DNA of 64,000 bases. Origin: Saccharopolyspora rhizosphaerae (GTDB lineage Bacteria; Actinomycetota; Actinomycetes; Mycobacteriales; Pseudonocardiaceae). Made by a program: the position numbers and the translations under genes. Location of the stretch: contig NZ_RSAA01000015.1 of assembly GCF_003931915.1 (NCBI RefSeq), positions 248,001 through 312,000 on the forward strand. The letters are read 5' to 3'. The notes under the pieces are model-generated. The model was not told where the DNA came from, did not search any database, and worked only from the letters and a program-made list of their open reading frames with translations. Of the stretch, positions 63,557 to 64,000 are shown one piece after another; position 1 is the first letter of the stretch; the number at the start of each line of letters is the position of its first letter.

Positions 63557-64000
63557 TCAGCGCAGCGCCACCAGCGTGTCGCCGCGCTGCTCCAGGACCA
63601 CCGGGCCGAGGGAGTTCAGCCGCACCGGGCCGGTGTAGCCGCTGCGGTCGACCGGGACGACCCGCTCCACGGCGCCGGTCATCGGGTCGAGGACGGCCAT
63701 GGCGTCCCGCACCGGGACCACCAGCCGGTTCGCCAGCGAGGTTCCCGCCCCGAGGGTGTCCGGGCTGGTCCACAGCGGAGTGAGGGTCTTCGGGTCGAGC
63801 GCGATCGTGTCCACGCCGGTGTGCCAGTAGACGCGCCGCCCGATCGCGGTGGCTTCCACCCGCACGTTGTCGTCGCTCGCCAGCGGGCCGACGCGCACCG
63901 GGTGGCTCTCGACCACACCGCCCTGGTCGTCGAACACCAGCAGCTGCGAGCTGTCGCGCATCACCACCGCGACGCGGTGCTCGCTCACCGCCACCACCGC
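63557..64000 (-). CDS. Beta-propeller (PQQ/WD-like) protein, partial (start outside window)
   Basis: The frame is open to the right edge, so only about 147 C-terminal residues are seen. Repeating strands such as HRVAVVMRDSSQLLVFDDQGG, GRRVYWHTGVDTIALDPKTLTPLW and NRLVVPVRDAMAVLDPMTG fit an outer-membrane-assembly (BamB) or PQQ-like propeller fold. Such proteins in actinobacteria are often exported; the N-terminus that would show this is missing. Function unknown. Confidence 0.75.
   Translation of the reverse strand, partial: AVVAVSEHRVAVVMRDSSQLLVFDDQGGVVESHPVRVGPLASDDNVRVEATAIGRRVYWHTGVDTIALDPKTLTPLWTSPDTLGAGTSLANRLVVPVRDAMAVLDPMTGAVERVVPVDRSGYTGPVRLNSLGPVVLEQRGDTLVALR

Overview
The window is 64 kb of very GC-rich, gene-dense DNA with GTG starts, four-base stop/start overlaps and many leaderless-looking promoters. 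These traits, and gene order resembling the typA to corA stretch of Mycobacterium tuberculosis (Rv1165 to Rv1239c, recalled from memory), point to an actinobacterium. I infer a Pseudonocardiaceae member, possibly Saccharopolyspora-like; the genus is not proven. No rRNA, tRNA, CRISPR array, transposase or prophage gene was recognised.

Layout. 1-6.7 kb: DNA repair, with sbcD (cut by the left edge), sbcC, ogt and an Ada-AlkA fusion, interrupted by a 299-bp tandem repeat. 6.8-16.9 kb: ychF, small enzymes, a predicted self-regulated HTH/Clp-N pair, an ATPase-nuclease of the DUF234 type, a D-amino-acid oxidase-like protein, a pterin dehydratase, a two-component system, and a START-like/Nudix fusion. 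17.0-25.7 kb: a Cys/Lys-rich small protein behind a candidate iron box, typA, an LpqW-like lipoprotein, mshB (mycothiol), a ferredoxin and dapC. 25.8-30.1 kb: a CHAD protein, dapD and dapE; dapC, dapD and dapE are steps of the succinylase lysine/DAP pathway. 30.4-38.8 kb: slipin, two LOG-like genes, folP2, PadR, a DivIVA-domain protein, tag, an enoyl-CoA hydratase, a DUF3117 gene and leucyl aminopeptidase. 38.9-47 kb: an MFS exporter, then tatB, htrA, rseA and sigE on the minus strand with a divergent O-methyltransferase, then mrp. 47-53.2 kb: MarR, Nudix, a CitE-like lyase, a 1106-residue patatin-like membrane protein and a GSP17M-like stress protein. 53.4-59.4 kb: lpqY-sugA-sugB-sugC (trehalose-type ABC importer), two very small genes and corA. 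59.8-64 kb: Nudix, a 54-residue membrane peptide, a PH-domain protein, a PHP phosphoesterase, a RecB-like nuclease, and a beta-propeller-like gene cut by the right edge.

Most genes are housekeeping. The less expected signals are regulatory or non-coding: a 15/19 iron-box match before the Cys/Lys-rich gene; two perfect 16-bp dyads covering the promoter of the HTH/Clp-N pair; a palindromic intergenic repeat family (TCGAAGTTCGC followed by its reverse complement); a perfect 17-bp inverted repeat between two divergent genes; about 15 starts lying 6-8 nt after a TAnnnT hexamer; and paired compensating frame changes in a small membrane-protein gene.
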